From assembly GCF_027887165.1 (NCBI RefSeq), contig NC_077232.1, forward strand, positions 5,272,928-5,336,927: DNA of 64,000 nucleotides, given 5' to 3'. The stretch is from Monodelphis domestica. Lineage: Eukaryota > Chordata > Mammalia > Didelphimorphia > Didelphidae. This document shows, piece after piece, positions 33,661 to 46,485 of this stretch (the first letter of the stretch is position 1; every line of letters begins with the position of its first letter). The position numbers and the translations under genes were made by a program. The notes under the pieces are model-generated. The model searched no databases. It was not told where the DNA came from and saw nothing but the letters and a program-made list of their open reading frames with translations.

Positions 33661-33699
33661 CCCACGTTTAATTTTAAAAAATTTACTAGAATAGAAAAG

Positions 33700-33895
33700 G
33701 GAGGAGAGTCGCTAGAGGGCCCCATGGATGGCACTTAGCACCTGTGTCCGGAAGATTTGTCTTCCTAAATACAAATTCTAAATACTGGCTTACTGGCTGG
33801 GTGACCCTGGACAAGTCACTTCACTCTGCCTCAGTTTCCTCTTCTGTAAAATGAGCTGGAGGAGGACATGGCCAAGAAGCCTCCTGGGGCAGACT
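33700..33895 (+). repeat. CORE-SINE with RTE-like tail, plus strand
   Basis: GCTGGGTGACCCTGGACAAG, TCAGTTTCCTCTTCTGTAAAATG and GAGCTGGAGGAGGACATGGCC match the SINE at 52204-52440; the end is eroded. Confidence 0.65.
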
Positions 33896-34059
33896 GACCC
33901 CAAGTGCTTCCTGCTGATCTTTGTTAATGCTTAAGGACCATCCACTGGTGAAGGGGCTTGGCCATCGCCTGGAACCACCAGCTCCCCTGGCTTGAATGTG
34001 CTCAGCCTTTGGGATTATCCCTCGACCCCTCGTAGGTGTTCTGAGAATTGCTCTCCCCA

Positions 34060-34245
34060 AGGTAGGGCTTTAAGGTTTGCTAAGCGCTTTCTCTACGTTA
34101 AATTGCATGACCTTTACAGATGGGTACTCTTACACCCATTTTACAGATGAGAAAACGGAGGCTCAGACCTCCCAGGTCACCCAGTGAGGCAGAATCTGGG
34201 TCAGGAATTGAACTTGGCTCTTCCTGACTCCAAGTCCAGCCCTCT
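34060..34245 (-). repeat. MIR-like SINE, minus strand, next to exon 2
   Basis: GCTAAGCGCTTTCTCTACG, CCATTTTACAGATGAGAAAAC and CCCAGGTCACCCAGTGAGGC. It ends about 140 bp before the C11orf24 exon 2 acceptor. Confidence 0.75.
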
Positions 34246-34467
34246 CTCGCCTCTGCGCACCAGCAGGCCTCCTTGGACTCCCAAGTGGGCCGCAACCTCC
34301 TGGGCCGGACCACGGCCCGGCCTTTGGGTCCCTGGGCATGGAGTGTGCCCGCCGCGAGGCTGACGCGTGTGCCCTGTCATTTGCAGATGCCGCCTGGCCT
34401 CTGAGCACAAGCTGGGAGCCGGGCCTTTGGAGACTGGCCGTCCCATCCGGTTCGGAGCTCCCTCAAG

Positions 34468-34624
34468 ATGTGGGCGGCCCTCGTCCTCCTCTTCCTCTCT
34501 TCCTCATCCGTGGCCGAGAAGCAGACGCCCTCCTTGGGGGAGAGCCGGGCCCGGGTGTACCGGGTGATCACAGTCCGGAACCAGGAGCAGTGTAGACAAG
34601 CGTGCAGAGACCCGGCTGCCTCAG
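34468..34624 (+). CDS. C11orf24: C11orf24, first coding exon (signal peptide and first half of Cys-rich region)
   Basis: The exon starts after the acceptor TTTGCAG at 34386; the ATG at 34468 has A at -3. It encodes 52 codons plus one base (phase 1) and ends at TCAG|GTGAGC. Residues 1-16 (MWAALVLLFLSSSSVA) form a signal peptide close to the human start MWTALVLIW as I recall it. Residues 42 and 46 are the first two of six cysteines. C11orf24 is a type I glycoprotein reported in the Golgi and endosomal route; its biochemical role is not settled. A five-codon upstream frame (ATGCCG...TGA, 34387-34404) opens the exon. The 5' UTR is probably completed by the CpG-island exon near 23.3 kb. Confidence 0.9.
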
Positions 34625-34689
34625 GTGAGCTCACGCCCTCCCTCGGGTAGACTCCCTCCAGGCCAGGAGCAGCAGGAAGTGAGGCGGGG

Positions 34690-34965
34690 AGGCCCAGGGG
34701 TCAGGGACCTGGGTTCAGGCCCCATTCCGGATGTGCCCGCTCTCTCCCAGTCACTCCCAGCTCCGAGCCTCAGTTTGCTCCTGTAAAAAATGGGCTCACA
34801 GTTCCGCTTCACCCCTGGGAGGTTATGAAGAAAAGGCTTCGGTCCATTTCCCATCTTCCCCTCTCTTTCGGTAGTCAGGAAGCATGTATTAAGCACCGGC
34901 TGTGTGCGATGTGCCAGGGGTTCAAAGGCCTCCAGGAGCTTGCGGTCTAATGGAGGAAGATTAGG
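34690..34965 (+). repeat. MIR-like SINE and a LINE 3' scrap in intron 2
   Basis: GACCTGGGTTCAGGCCCC, CTCAGTTTGCTCCTGTAAAAAATG mark the SINE (34690-34850). At 34870-34965, antisense to this, AAGCACCGGCTGTGTGCGATG and CTCCAGGAGCTTGCGG recall CR1/L3 3' ends. Confidence 0.6.
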
Positions 34966-35519
34966 CCCCAAAAGAGGCTGCGGCCAGGCTGGTAAAGGAG
35001 CCGCTCGCAGAGGCCTGGGGGGGCAGTGGGGTGGGAAATGAGGGGTCTGGGGCGGGGGGAGGCAGAGAGCGGAGGCCGAGGAGGGCTGCCATGATGAAGA
35101 GCCCCCCCCCCTCCCCCGTGAGGGCTTCCTGGGCCCCTTTCCCCTCCCTCGGCACCGAGCTGAACCCAGAACCAGCCCAGCCCGATTCTGATGGGTCTGC
35201 CCCGCCCTGCCTCTCGGGGGTGCCAGGCTGCTTGCGCCAGTTGAGCCGTCGCCCTTCTGGGGCATCACGGTTTGCCATGACGGTCAGCCTCCCTGCAGCC
35301 GCGGCCCTGGGCGGGTTCCAGGCTCTCCGGGCCTCCCCGCTTGTCCTTTATCCGAGGCGCCTTTCCTAGCTTTATGGGGGGACACGCGTCTGGGACACCC
35401 CGATTTGGGCTCAGAGAAGACGCAGTTGGGAGCAGCCCCAGCCCCGACCCCTCCGGGGGGATCCGGCGGCCACCTGCTCCCTGCAGCCCCGGCCCGGCCC
35501 GGCTCTCCGTCTCCCACAG

Positions 35520-35636
35520 GTCGCCTTTTCTGCAGTTGGTCCCCGATGGAGCCGAGCCGGTGCGTCGTCCTAGCCTGCCCGCGGATCGCTGGGTGCCAGC
35601 ACGCCGGACCTCGGGGCGTCCAGGAGCTCCTCCCAG
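35520..35636 (+). CDS. C11orf24: C11orf24, second coding exon (second half of Cys-rich region)
   Basis: Acceptor CTCCCACAG at 35511-35519 and donor CCCAG|GTACC at 35636 bound a 117-nt exon of phase 1-1, so its loss would keep the frame. It encodes residues 53-91, with cysteines at 57, 67, 72 and 78, in the pattern C-x9-C-x4-C-x5-C. Together with C42 and C46 of the preceding exon this resembles a MANSC domain (extracellular, N-terminal, cysteine-rich), though the family's double cysteine is not kept. The human protein, as I remember it, lacks this segment. No transcript data support the exon; the evidence is matching phases on both sides, good splice sites and the cysteine pattern. Confidence 0.78.
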
Positions 35637-35779
35637 GTACCGGCGCCTCGGGAGAGTGGGGCGAGCAGAGGCTGGAGGGATGCAGGGGAAGCTCGCTGGG
35701 TGTCAGGATCCGAACCCAAGACTCCTTATACTCGTCAGAGGGCCCGAGGGCTCACTGGCTCATTCCAGGCTGCGGTGGG

Positions 35780-35915
35780 CTTGGGGGAGGCTATTCTCTT
35801 CCCCGTTTCACAGAGAAGGACCCCGAGGCCTGGACAGCTTAGGTGACCCCCGAAGGGAGGTTTTGAACCCGGGTCTCCTGATTCCCAGGCCCTCACGGCA
35901 TCCACTGAGCCTGCG
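35780..35915 (-). repeat. MIR-like SINE, minus strand, in intron 3
   Basis: CCCGTTTCACAGAGAAGGAC, GTTTTGAACCCGGGTCTCC and CATCCACTGAGCC give the antisense core and tRNA-like head. Confidence 0.6.
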
Positions 35916-36112
35916 GAGTGCTGGATGGGAAGCCCTTGAGGGCAGGGACCAGAATCCACCTCTCTGTGTCGCCCAGCCCAGAGCCCGGCTGTGGGGGGCT
36001 TCACAGACAGCCCCCGGGGGTGGGCCTGCAGCCAGGGGGGTCATTGGTCTGAGGAGGGGCCACTGCGGCTCGCCAAGAACTGACTCTTTCCTGACTTCCT
36101 TTTCTTTTTTAA

Positions 36113-37231
<1,119 letters not shown>

Positions 37232-37670
37232 GCGTCTCCCGCCTCTTGTCCGGTGCCTCCGAGACCAAACCAAGTGCTTCCACGTCCTTTTGGTGCAATT
37301 CGGGAGACGCCAGCGGCTCCCGGGGCTCGCCGAGCGCTCGCTCCCTCGTCCTGAAAGAACCGCTGCTTCTGCCACGACCTCCCCGATCATGTGGGCCAGG
37401 CCGGGGATGCTCGTCCCCGATCAGGTGGTGCTTCCAGAACCCCGGCACGGCGCCGGCCGCTCCCTCCCCTTCGCTCCCTTCCCGTGTCGCGCTCAGAACG
37501 CCTCAGCCGGCTTCAGAGGGTTTCCGATGGATTCTTTTTCTGAGCTTCACTCTTTGTGTAACACGGTGTGCTGCCGGCCTTCGCTGAAGTCGGACCTTTT
37601 GGAGATGCGTAACGAGTAATAGGGTTTATTTTTGTAAACACTCATTTAATAAAACACGAGCTCCTGGAGA
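37232..37670 (+). other. C11orf24: C11orf24 3' UTR with poly(A) signal
   Basis: AATAAA at 37648-37653 lies 417 nt after the stop codon. Cleavage is expected near 37665-37675, where TCCTGGAG and a downstream CCTTTCC region follow. Confidence 0.85.
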
Positions 37671-37679
37671 GGCCGCCCT

Positions 37680-38650
37680 TTCCTTGCCACTGGCCTCTCT
37701 TCGGGCCGTTCCTCTCCTTCGGGGGGCACCCGCTCTGCCTCCGGGTCCTCGCTCGGCCACCCTTGGTCAGTGTGGGGCCCGGCCGAGACTTAGGAGCCCT
37801 AGAGAACGCCCCCCCGCCCCAGGCTGGGGGCTCAAAGTCTGCGGCCTGACCAGTGCGTCCCAGGGCTGTCCTTGGCTCGTGCCATTGCCCAAGCTCTGCC
37901 CTTCCATCCTGGGCCTTTCCCTGAGGCAGCCCGGCGGGGACCTGGCCTCCTGGCGGTGCTGAAGGGATGCAAGTGTTTTCTAGCTCTTCTCTGGGCGCAC
38001 GTTGGCTGCAGTCTTCCTCCTCTAGCCTTCTCCCACGAGGGGGCTCCTGCCCTCCCTCCCTGCTCCTTTCCCCATCCTCTTCCCAGCATCCCAGCCCATC
38101 TAGTGAGCCAAACGCCTTCTCAGGGCTTCCTTTTTGTGTTAAGGCAGAAGGTAAATCCCGACCACGGAGCGCCGCTGCAGCGCATGGAATGACGATGAGA
38201 GAGTTTGAGAGGTTGCAAGACTTGCTGAGATGCGCCTCGGAGACCACAGGAGCGCCTGTTGGGGAAGGGCCCCAGCGAGGCTCTTCATGCAGGGACGCCC
38301 CAGATCTTTCATTTGTAAACATAAAAAATAAACGAACTCCCCCCCCCCCCCCATGATCCGTCCAGCACACCCAGCCCAGGCAGCAGCAGAGCTCAGCCTG
38401 CTTCAGGGATGACCTCTAGTGGAGAAGAAGCAAGTCAGACCCCTCCTGAGCCCCCTCCTCCTTCCATCCCTCCAGGCTTCCCGTCAGGCCAGTGGCAGCG
38501 CAGAAAGGAGGCATTGAGAAGGGCCCAGGCCTCCTCCTCCGGATTGTGCCCGGTGATGCCTCAGAGGAAAGGTCTCCTGGTCTTTGGGGATGTCTGGAGA
38601 TGTCTGACGTGGAAACATGCATCCTTTGAACTTAAAAAGGTGGTCTTAGT
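37680..38650. other. Intergenic, nothing recognised beyond a poly(C) run
   Basis: A 14-15-base poly(C) run lies near 38339-38352, preceded by AAAAAATAAACG. No gene is evident. Confidence 0.45.
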
Positions 38651-38651
38651 G

Positions 38652-38935
38652 CATGAAGGCACTTGATTGTTAGTCATTTCCAGCTGTGTCTGGCCCTTCC
38701 TGACCCCATTGGAGGGCTTCTTGGCACAGGTCCTGGCGGGGTTGGTCATTTCCTTCTCATCTTGACAGATGAAGCAACTGAGGCCAACAAGGAGAAGGGA
38801 TGGCACCAGCCTTGGTTTCAGAAAGACTCGGCTTTAAACCCCACCTCAGACATCTAATTTCTTCGCGCCTCCGTTTCTTCCTCTGTTCAAGGAAGGACCT
38901 CCGAGGTCCCATGGGGCTCTCTCAGTCATGCCATA
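38652..38935 (-). repeat. RTE-tailed SINE, minus strand, beside a second SINE fragment
   Basis: TTGTTAGTCATTTCCAGCTG, CTTCCTGACCCCATTGGAGG and GGTCATTTCCTTCTCATC (38652-38800) are the antisense of the tail at 52360-52440. A plus-strand fragment (CACCTCAGACATC, CCTCCGTTTCTTCCTCTG) follows to 38935. Confidence 0.7.
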
Positions 38936-39089
38936 GGCAGCACCGGCCAGCCTGCCAAACTCAGCCAGGGTCTCTGTGAGTCTCAAACATGATATCGGCC
39001 GCCCAAGCCCAGCTAACTTCTGTCTGAGCATAGGGCCAGCCTCAGGCTCTCCAACTCCTGCCCCCATAGAAAGGGGATCATCATCCTCT

Positions 39090-40213
39090 TGACTTCTCAG
39101 ACATTCCAACTTCCCAGCTCTGCCATTTTGGATCGTCCATCACCTCCTTTCCCCACCCCGTCTCTGTTATTGCCCAAGCTCTGCCCTTCCGTCCTGAGCC
39201 GGGATGTTCCTATTCTTGATCTTGCCACTGTCCCCCACAAAGGCATCTCTGCACTCTGCACAGTTCTGGAATTTCCCCATCGGAGCACAATCTGTTGTCA
39301 TCCCACCTCTCCCTGCTCCCCAAAGCATAGAACCTGCTCGTCTGCTCATCCCTGGAGCCCTCAGTTCTCTCTAGGGCCATTGCACCTGTCTGGCACACTC
39401 TGACCTTCCCTATCTTGACACCTTGTTGAATCAGTTAATTCCACGCTGCCCTCTCAAGATCCCACTTTCTCCTCTCAGAGATTTTGCCTCTGCCTTGGGT
39501 CACTCGTGCTGTCCCCTGCCCTCGTTCCTACTCATACATTGCTGACTTGAATGGAGAAAATTGTGAAAATTCAACCTGGGTCCACTGCAAATTTCTGTCA
39601 CAATCTCATTTGGGTCTTCATGATGGCAAGGAAATCGTGCCCCTCCCTGATGGACTCACTTTCCCACTCACCCTGAGGGAGAGCTTTTCATCCCCCCACG
39701 GATCCCATTCTCACACCATCTCAGCTAAAAATCCTTGCCTCATATTTCACTAAAAGAAAAAAAGAAAATAGTCAAAGCCATTTGCTAGGAGATACCCTCC
39801 TCCTCTCCCATCAGCCAGATGCCTCCTGCCCTTTCATCTCCTTTTCCCCACCTCCCTCACAGGAAGAGATGCCCAACATACCCCAGCAGATTGGCCCCTC
39901 ACCGTCTCTTCTCAATCTCTTTCTACTGACTATTTCTCTCCTGCCTCCAAACGTGCCTGTCTCTTCTGAATCCTCAAATAACCTTCACTCATCCACCAAT
40001 CCATCCATCCATCCATCCATCCATCCATCCATCCATCCATCCATCCATCCCAGCTACCATCCTAGACTTCTTCCATTTATGACTATAAACTCCTCAAGAA
40101 GGCTGCTTCCAATCAATGCCTTCACTTCCTTTCTTCTCATTCTCAATTTTCTGCCCCCCGGTCTCCTTCCTCATTCAATCTCAACTACTCTCTCCGAAGA
40201 TACCAGTGGCCTC
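39090..40213 (+). repeat. CR1/L3-like LINE, left part, plus strand
   Basis: C/T-rich sequence whose right end (CCGGTCTCCTTCCTCATTC, then CTACTCTCTCCGAAGATACC and AGTGGCCTC) matches the CR1/L3 reading just before the segment that resumes at 47931. The left limit is uncertain. A (CATC)n run is embedded at 39997-40051. Confidence 0.6.
39997..40051 (+). repeat. (CATC)n microsatellite
   Basis: About thirteen units of CCAT/CATC in a row. Confidence 0.95.
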
Positions 40214-41395
40214 TTTTTTTGTTTCATTTCATTTTATTTTTCAATCACATGTAGGAACAATTTTTGACAATGATTTTCTGACATTTTTAGGATTCAGATT
40301 TTCTCCCCCCTTCCTCCCAGTACCTGAACTTTCCTGTATTTCATATTTCTATATTGCTCATGTCACAATAAAAGTCACATATCACACCTACAATGGAAAT
40401 CTCATGAAGGAAATACAATGGAAGATGGCCTGCTTTGTTCTGCCTCAGACCCCAATGGTTCCTTCTTTGGCTGTGGAGAACATTTTCATGATGGGTCCCT
40501 TGTGTTATCTTGGAGTCTTGCTTTGCTGATAATGGTTTAGTCCTTCAGTTGATCATCCTGTAATATTTCTATCACTGTCTATAGTGTTCTGGTTCTGCTC
40601 CCTTCACTCTGCATCAGTTCACAGAAGTCTTTCCAGGTTTTTTTGAACTCCTCCTGTTCACTGTTCCTTATGGTGCAATAGTATTCCATTATAACCATAT
40701 ACTACAACTTGTTCATTAATTCCCCAAGTAATGGATACCCCCTTGGTTTCCAGTTCTTTGCCTCTACAAAAAAAAAAAAAGCTGCTAAATACCTTTTGGC
40801 TTGTTAATACATGTAATTGGTAAAAGAAAAAAATTTTTTTCAGCCTAATAAATATCTTTTGGTACAGGTAGGTCCTTTTTCCATATCTCTGTTTTCTTTG
40901 GGACACAGACCCATTAATGGTATTGCAGGGTCACAATTTTGTGGCCCTATGAGCCTGGTTCCATATTGCTTTCCAAAATGGTTGTGTCAGTTCACACTTC
41001 CAGCAATAGTGTATTAGCATCCCAATTTCCCCATATCCCCAACATTTGTCATTTTCCTTTTTGGTCACGTTAGTGAATTTGGTAGGTGTGAGGTAGAATC
41101 TCAAAGTTGCTTTAATTTGCATTTCTCTAATCAGTAGTGATTTGGAATCTTTTTTTTCATATGACTATGGATAGTTTTGATTTCTTCCTCTAAGAACTGC
41201 CTGTTCACATCTTTTGACCATTTTTTTGATTGGGAAATGTTTTGTATTGTGATAAATTAGACTCAGTTCTCTGTTTATTTGAGAGATGAGTCTTGTCAGA
41301 AATACTTGCTATAAGATCCGCCCCTCCCCCCCAATTGTTGTTTCTCTTCTACTCTTGGTTGCATTGGTTTTATTTGTTACAAATTTATACAAACA
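40214..41395 (-). repeat. L1, 3' part, minus strand
   Basis: Starts with a poly(T) run at the CR1 junction, then TTATTTTTCAATCACATGTAGG, GTTCTGCTCCCTTCACTCTGC, AGTATTCCATTATAACC, GGGACACAGACCCATTAATGG and GTGAATTTGGTAGGTGTGAGG. It stops where the retroviral sequence begins and continues at 47357. Confidence 0.82.
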
Positions 41396-42816
41396 AAAAG
41401 GGGTAGCTTCAGATGTACTAAATCAACTTTTTGGACCTGCTCAACGCCCAGTAACCTATTATTCAGCCAAGCTAGATCCAGTAGCTGCCGGAGCACCACC
41501 ATGCCTTAGAGGAGTAGCTGCCGCGGCTTTAATAATAACTAAATCAATCAATCTGGTATTGAGTCTTTATTATTATTAATTGAAGCTTTATTATTAAGAC
41601 ATAAGACACAGGCATTTGCTGACCAAAGGATTGCTAGATATGAAACAACACTACTAAACAATAAACACATCACACTAAAATGCTGTGGAGCCACTTAATC
41701 CTGCAACCTTTCTTCCCAATTTGCCAACTTCCAGAGAACCTTTACATGATTGTACATCTTTAATGTCCAGTGTTGAAAAACCTCTGAATAATTTACTGGA
41801 CACCCCATTGGATAATTTGGATTTAACATTATTTACAAATGGTTCTCCATTTACGAGAGATGGTGTGCGCTATACAGGAGCTGCAGTAGTTAATGAATTT
41901 GATACTCTGTGGTCAGCTTCCTTACCCTCAAATGTAAGCCCACAAGGTGCAGAACTCACAGCATTGGAACATGCCTGTTTCATTGCAAAGGATAAAAGAG
42001 TCACAATTTACACAGACTCTCGCTATGCCTTTGGCAAATGTCATGCTGTTGGCATACTATGGCTCCAAAGAGGATTTTTAACCTCAGTTGGAAAATCTAT
42101 TATTTATGAAATTATCAATGAAATTCTTTCTGCTCTCCAGCTGCCCAAAGCCATAGCTGTAGTTCATTGCTCTGCACATACAGGTGGCAATGACCCTTTC
42201 TCTAGGGGAAATGACCAGGCAGTTACCACTGCAAAGCTAGCAGCCATAAAAGGGCCTGAATTAATTTTAACATTAACAACCACTGATGATTTAAATTTAT
42301 CACTTTCCTATAATGAAAAGGAAGTAGAAAAATGGAAACAAAAATTTAAAGCAAAACAGATTAATGGAGTATGGGTGTCATCTGAAGGAAAACCCTTGCT
42401 CCCTAGAAGTTTTTATCAACAAATTTGCCAATCTATTCATAAAAATGGTCATTTTGGCACTCAGGGCATTGTGGACTCTGTTAAAAGAGTATGGATAGTC
42501 CCTGGTATAACTACTATAGACTTTAAAGTATGTACAGTTTGTCCTACCTGCCAGGCCTTTAATCAACATGCCTTTTGTGGAAAAGCTTTTGGTGAACATC
42601 CTTTCGCCTATACACCATTTGAACATTTACAAATTGATTTTATCTCTATGCCAAAAGCTGGACAGTATAAATATTTTCTGGTCATAAGTCGATCAGCTGA
42701 CCAGGTGGACTGAAGCATTCCCTACTACTCAGGCCACATCTGTGTTTGTTGCCAAAGACCTTTTAAAAGAAATTATACCCTGCTTTGGCCTATCAGCACA
42801 TATTGACTCAGATATA

Positions 42817-43576
42817 TGTGAAGTTTAAAAACTACTCCACCCTACTTAGACCATACTTTAGGGGAAGATAAAGTTGTAATCTCCTGATTGAACAATGAAG
42901 GTACTTAGTTTTCACCTTATAGTGAAGCTAGAAATTTAAGCTAAGTCTATTTTTAGATCTAATACAAAAAGGTGTTAAGTAACTATAAAGGTTAAATTAA
43001 TCACAAAAAGGTCATGTAACTCACAAAAGGTGAACTTAACAAAGAAGTGTTAAGTAACTCTAAAGATATAATCAAATCAAAGAAGGTGAGAACTAAAAGT
43101 ATGGGCAGTCCTGGAGAAAAAGCCTTAATGTGATTGGTAGATGTGAAAATTTAGAGGACGAGACACAAGGATGAAAGGTCTATATATTTGAGATTTTTCG
43201 TCCCTCAAGGTCACTCTTTCCCTGATTGACGGTGAAGAGTTAGCTGAGAGCTGCGTGTTGAGCCTTTTGGTATCTTAATGTGACTACAAGCTATTGTCCG
43301 GTTCAGTGGTGAGTTTCTGGCTGAATTTTCCTCCTTTCCTTTCCAACTTTTTCCTCTCAGAAGCCTCTAACCTTCTTAAGAGACCTAGAGGTGGGGAGTT
43401 TAAAATTTCCCCTGGCATAGGCCAGGTAGGAGAAATCCTATGTCCTCTTTCCTCCTCCTTAAATTCCTTCCCTCTATATTAATTAAATTACCATGAATTT
43501 CCAGACTGACTTGGGAATTTTATTTGGCAACCATTTAAATCTAGATTTAAAGTCACAACCCTAAAATTATCTGACA
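42817..43576 (+). mobile_element. Solo LTR inserted in the integrase part of the provirus
   Basis: About 760 bp starting TGTGAAG and ending CTGACA, related to the 3' LTR at 46486 (shared words GGGCAGTCCTGGAGA, GTGATTGGTAGATGTGA, ACAATGAAGGTACTTAGT). It holds a promoter-like TATATATTTGAG at about 43180. The flanks carry integrase-type sequence, so this is a later insertion of a relative. Confidence 0.75.
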
Positions 43577-44455
43577 TAGAGGAACTCATTTTACCGATTC
43601 AGTCTTATTACAAATTTATTCATATCTGGGGATAACGCCTAAATTTCATACACCATATCATCCCCAGAGCTCCAGCCAAGGAGAACGAATGTATAAAGAA
43701 CTTAAAACTATGATTGGAAAATTATGCATGGAGACTCATTTGAAATGACCTGAAATTCTACCTCTGGTCCTGTTTTATCTCAGAAGCAGACCCAGAGGTG
43801 ATTTACACATCCCATCATTTGAGATGCTATTTGGACATCCATCTATTCGGACACAACCATTTACCCCTGCCTATACTTCATTGTTAGGAGGGGATACAAC
43901 CATTGCTACATATATCAGACAATTTCAAACACAATTGTGAGAACTCCATACTCTGGAGCTGCTGTTCAAGCAGGCCCCATAGACTTCTAGCTTCATGATT
44001 CAAACCCTGGTGATAGTGTGTATATAAAGAATTTCAAACGTACAAGGTTGACTGAACCTGCTTATGATGGACCATTCCAAGTCCTATTAACTACACTGAC
44101 AGCTATTAAAATTGGGGAGAGAGACTCATGGATTCATTGTAGCCATGTTAAACGAGTACCCTCTGTTGACAATGAATAATTAACTATATTGATAGTATTA
44201 AACGATTGATTATGATAAGACTTCCCTATTGATGGATCTGTACTATTTTGTTGCACCTTATTTGTGCCATGCAGTATTTTATTTATTTTTTTCTTTCTCT
44301 CATTTTTTTGGCATTTGAGGCAGATGTAATTATATTGAAAAGTTTTTCTTTTAACCATTTTTGATTTTTACAATAAGCTAAGATATTCATTTGCTTAGCA
44401 TATATATGCATACCCAAAAGCTTTAGACTATGGAAACCTGCTACTTATTGATAAA

Positions 44456-45320
44456 TGTTATGGGACTTATGAATTTCAAAACTACTCAACCCTATTCAGA
44501 CCATTCTTTAGAAGATGGGATTTAACTATCAACAAAGCAATGGGTTCAAATCAAGAAAACATCTAATGCCCAGTGGACTTACGCGTCGGCTATGGGGGGT
44601 GGGGGGGAGGAAAAGAAAATGATCTATGTCTTTAACGAATAATGCTTGGAAATGATCAAATAAAATATATTTTTAAAAAAAGAAGATGGGATTTAGCTAT
44701 TTCCTGATCAATAACAACAGAGATACTTGGAATAATAGAATCAGGTCTTGGAAACTACAATCTCCACCCTACTCAGGGTAACAAGATCAGGAAGGGCTGC
44801 AGCAAAACTCAAGATTTAATTATTTGAGAATATGGCCTTCAACAGACATGTGCAAAAAGGACAGACCTGTGGGCGGTCCTAGGTCAAGCTAGAGTCACCA
44901 TTGACACATGTGAGATTCAGGAAGTGAGGTAGAGGACAGCTCAGGAGTTCTGGGGACTTCCTGTGTGGAGAAAAAAAAGGTTTTTGGAGCCTGGTGCTTG
45001 GAGTGGAGGAGCCATCAGACTGTTCTCCATTTTGGTCACGTGAGTGATAGGGACTGATCTCTTTTCTTTGCCTCAGCTATCCAGGGCCTTGGACCTTTGG
45101 CTCAGCTTAAGCAGAGTGGGTATTTAAGCCCTATTTCCTTCTCTCCCTTTTCCCCCTCTCTCTCTTTCCCTCTAATACTTTTCTTCCTCCTGTTTGTAAT
45201 TAAAACACCATAAAAAGGTTGACAGCTGACTTGAGTTTTCATTTAGGAATTACATAGCTGAATTCCTTGGCGACCTTAAATTAATATATATCAGTCTTTT
45301 AAAGTGATTTCCATATCACA
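44456..45320 (+). mobile_element. Second related solo LTR inside the provirus
   Basis: Begins TGTTATGGGAC and ends ATATCACA; the first 70 bp (ACTACTCAACCCTATTCAGACC) are close to the LTR at 42817, and the end shares the TTGGCGACC-type segment with the other two. It contains a later L1 fragment at 44530-44680. Ends are approximate and no target duplication was confirmed. Confidence 0.65.
44530..44680 (+). repeat. L1 3'-end fragment inside an LTR, 20-bp target duplication
   Basis: CCAGTGGACTTACGCGTCGGC, TATGGGGGGTGGGGG and a poly(A) end mark a short L1 3' end. Flanking copies of AGAAGATGGGATTTA, one base (A/G), CTAT at 44510-44529 and 44681-44700 match at 19 of 20 positions. Confidence 0.9.
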
Positions 45321-46485
45321 GCCTGTGATTTATGAGTTTGTCTAATTCTAGGAAATGGGATAAAAAAAAAGGACCACAGACTTTATCTACATCGTGCCAT
45401 AGAAGCACAGATTTAACCTGAATAGTGCCAAATAAAAGAGCACACAGGTCAAAAGGAAACCAATCCATGTGGGAATGATGAACTTCTATGCCAATATGAG
45501 AGGACTTGAACCTAGTGTGAGACTCAAGGCTGCAGTGCTTGACATATGTTAAGACACAGGACTCCTTGAACCACACTCCTTGTAAAATACTTTCTATGAA
45601 AGTACCTAACAATTGGCTATTCTGGCTCCCCTAACCCTGAGAAATGATAAAATATTAGACCAGGGAATAACACTTCCTTTTTTACATAAAAATCTAGTTT
45701 TGTTTTTTTCTCTCTTATATTATGGTAACTTCCTGTAGTCTTGGCTTATAATGGGTAAATACAATATTACTGCAATTTTTCCCCCTACAGACTTGTGGGA
45801 TAAAAATTACCTTAATTAGACCCCAATACAAGGGTCAGTGATGAATTTGTTCTTTTTTAATTCAGAAATTTTATATACATAGGTTTTATATTTTGATTCT
45901 GGTTTTGACTTTATTTCTCTCAAAAGCTTAATTTTTCCCCTATTTCTTTTTCTTTCTTTTTTTTTTTTAATTTACTCATACACCCATAACTCAACCACTT
46001 TGAGTTGATCCGGGTGTTGATAAACACCCTTTCCAGGGGGGGGGGTTGTATTTTATTTTTATTTAAAAAATCAAAGATCTAAAATTTTGTTTGAGAAAAA
46101 TTTCAGGAAAAGAATTTTGCTAACTCCTTGAATTCAGAGAATGAACTCTTTGAAGAAAGATGCTTGCAGAAACCTACACTGCATCAAGAAGATCCAGAAT
46201 TAACTTTCGGGTGCAATCGATTGAACAAAAGGGGATTGAACATTTATTGTAAATGTATACTTTTATGCCAAAGGGGACTGCCCCCTAATTTGGCTTCTTG
46301 TCAATGCACCTAGCAAAACATTGGTTTTACTTTCTCTCTTTTCCATTTCTCTCTAACTATTATAATTTCCTCTTAGAAAGTGAAATATTTTATACATCGG
46401 TAGTTAGAAGTTTTTTAGGGCTACAAGAGGATTATGTTAAATGATCAATGGGGAGACTAATCTCCCAGTTATCATCAGGGGGGAT

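Noticed and set aside
39997-40051. CRISPR-like array from regular short repeats
   Set aside because: Continuous microsatellite without spacers in a vertebrate genome.
39484-40529. Plus-strand frames near 39.5-40.5 kb as genes
   Set aside because: They fall in CR1/L3-like LINE and antisense L1 sequence and do not match a known protein.
41685-42713. RNase H/integrase-like frame as a domesticated host gene
   Set aside because: It is continuous with other retroviral parts, is interrupted by a later LTR and has no host promoter or splice structure; it is a fossil.
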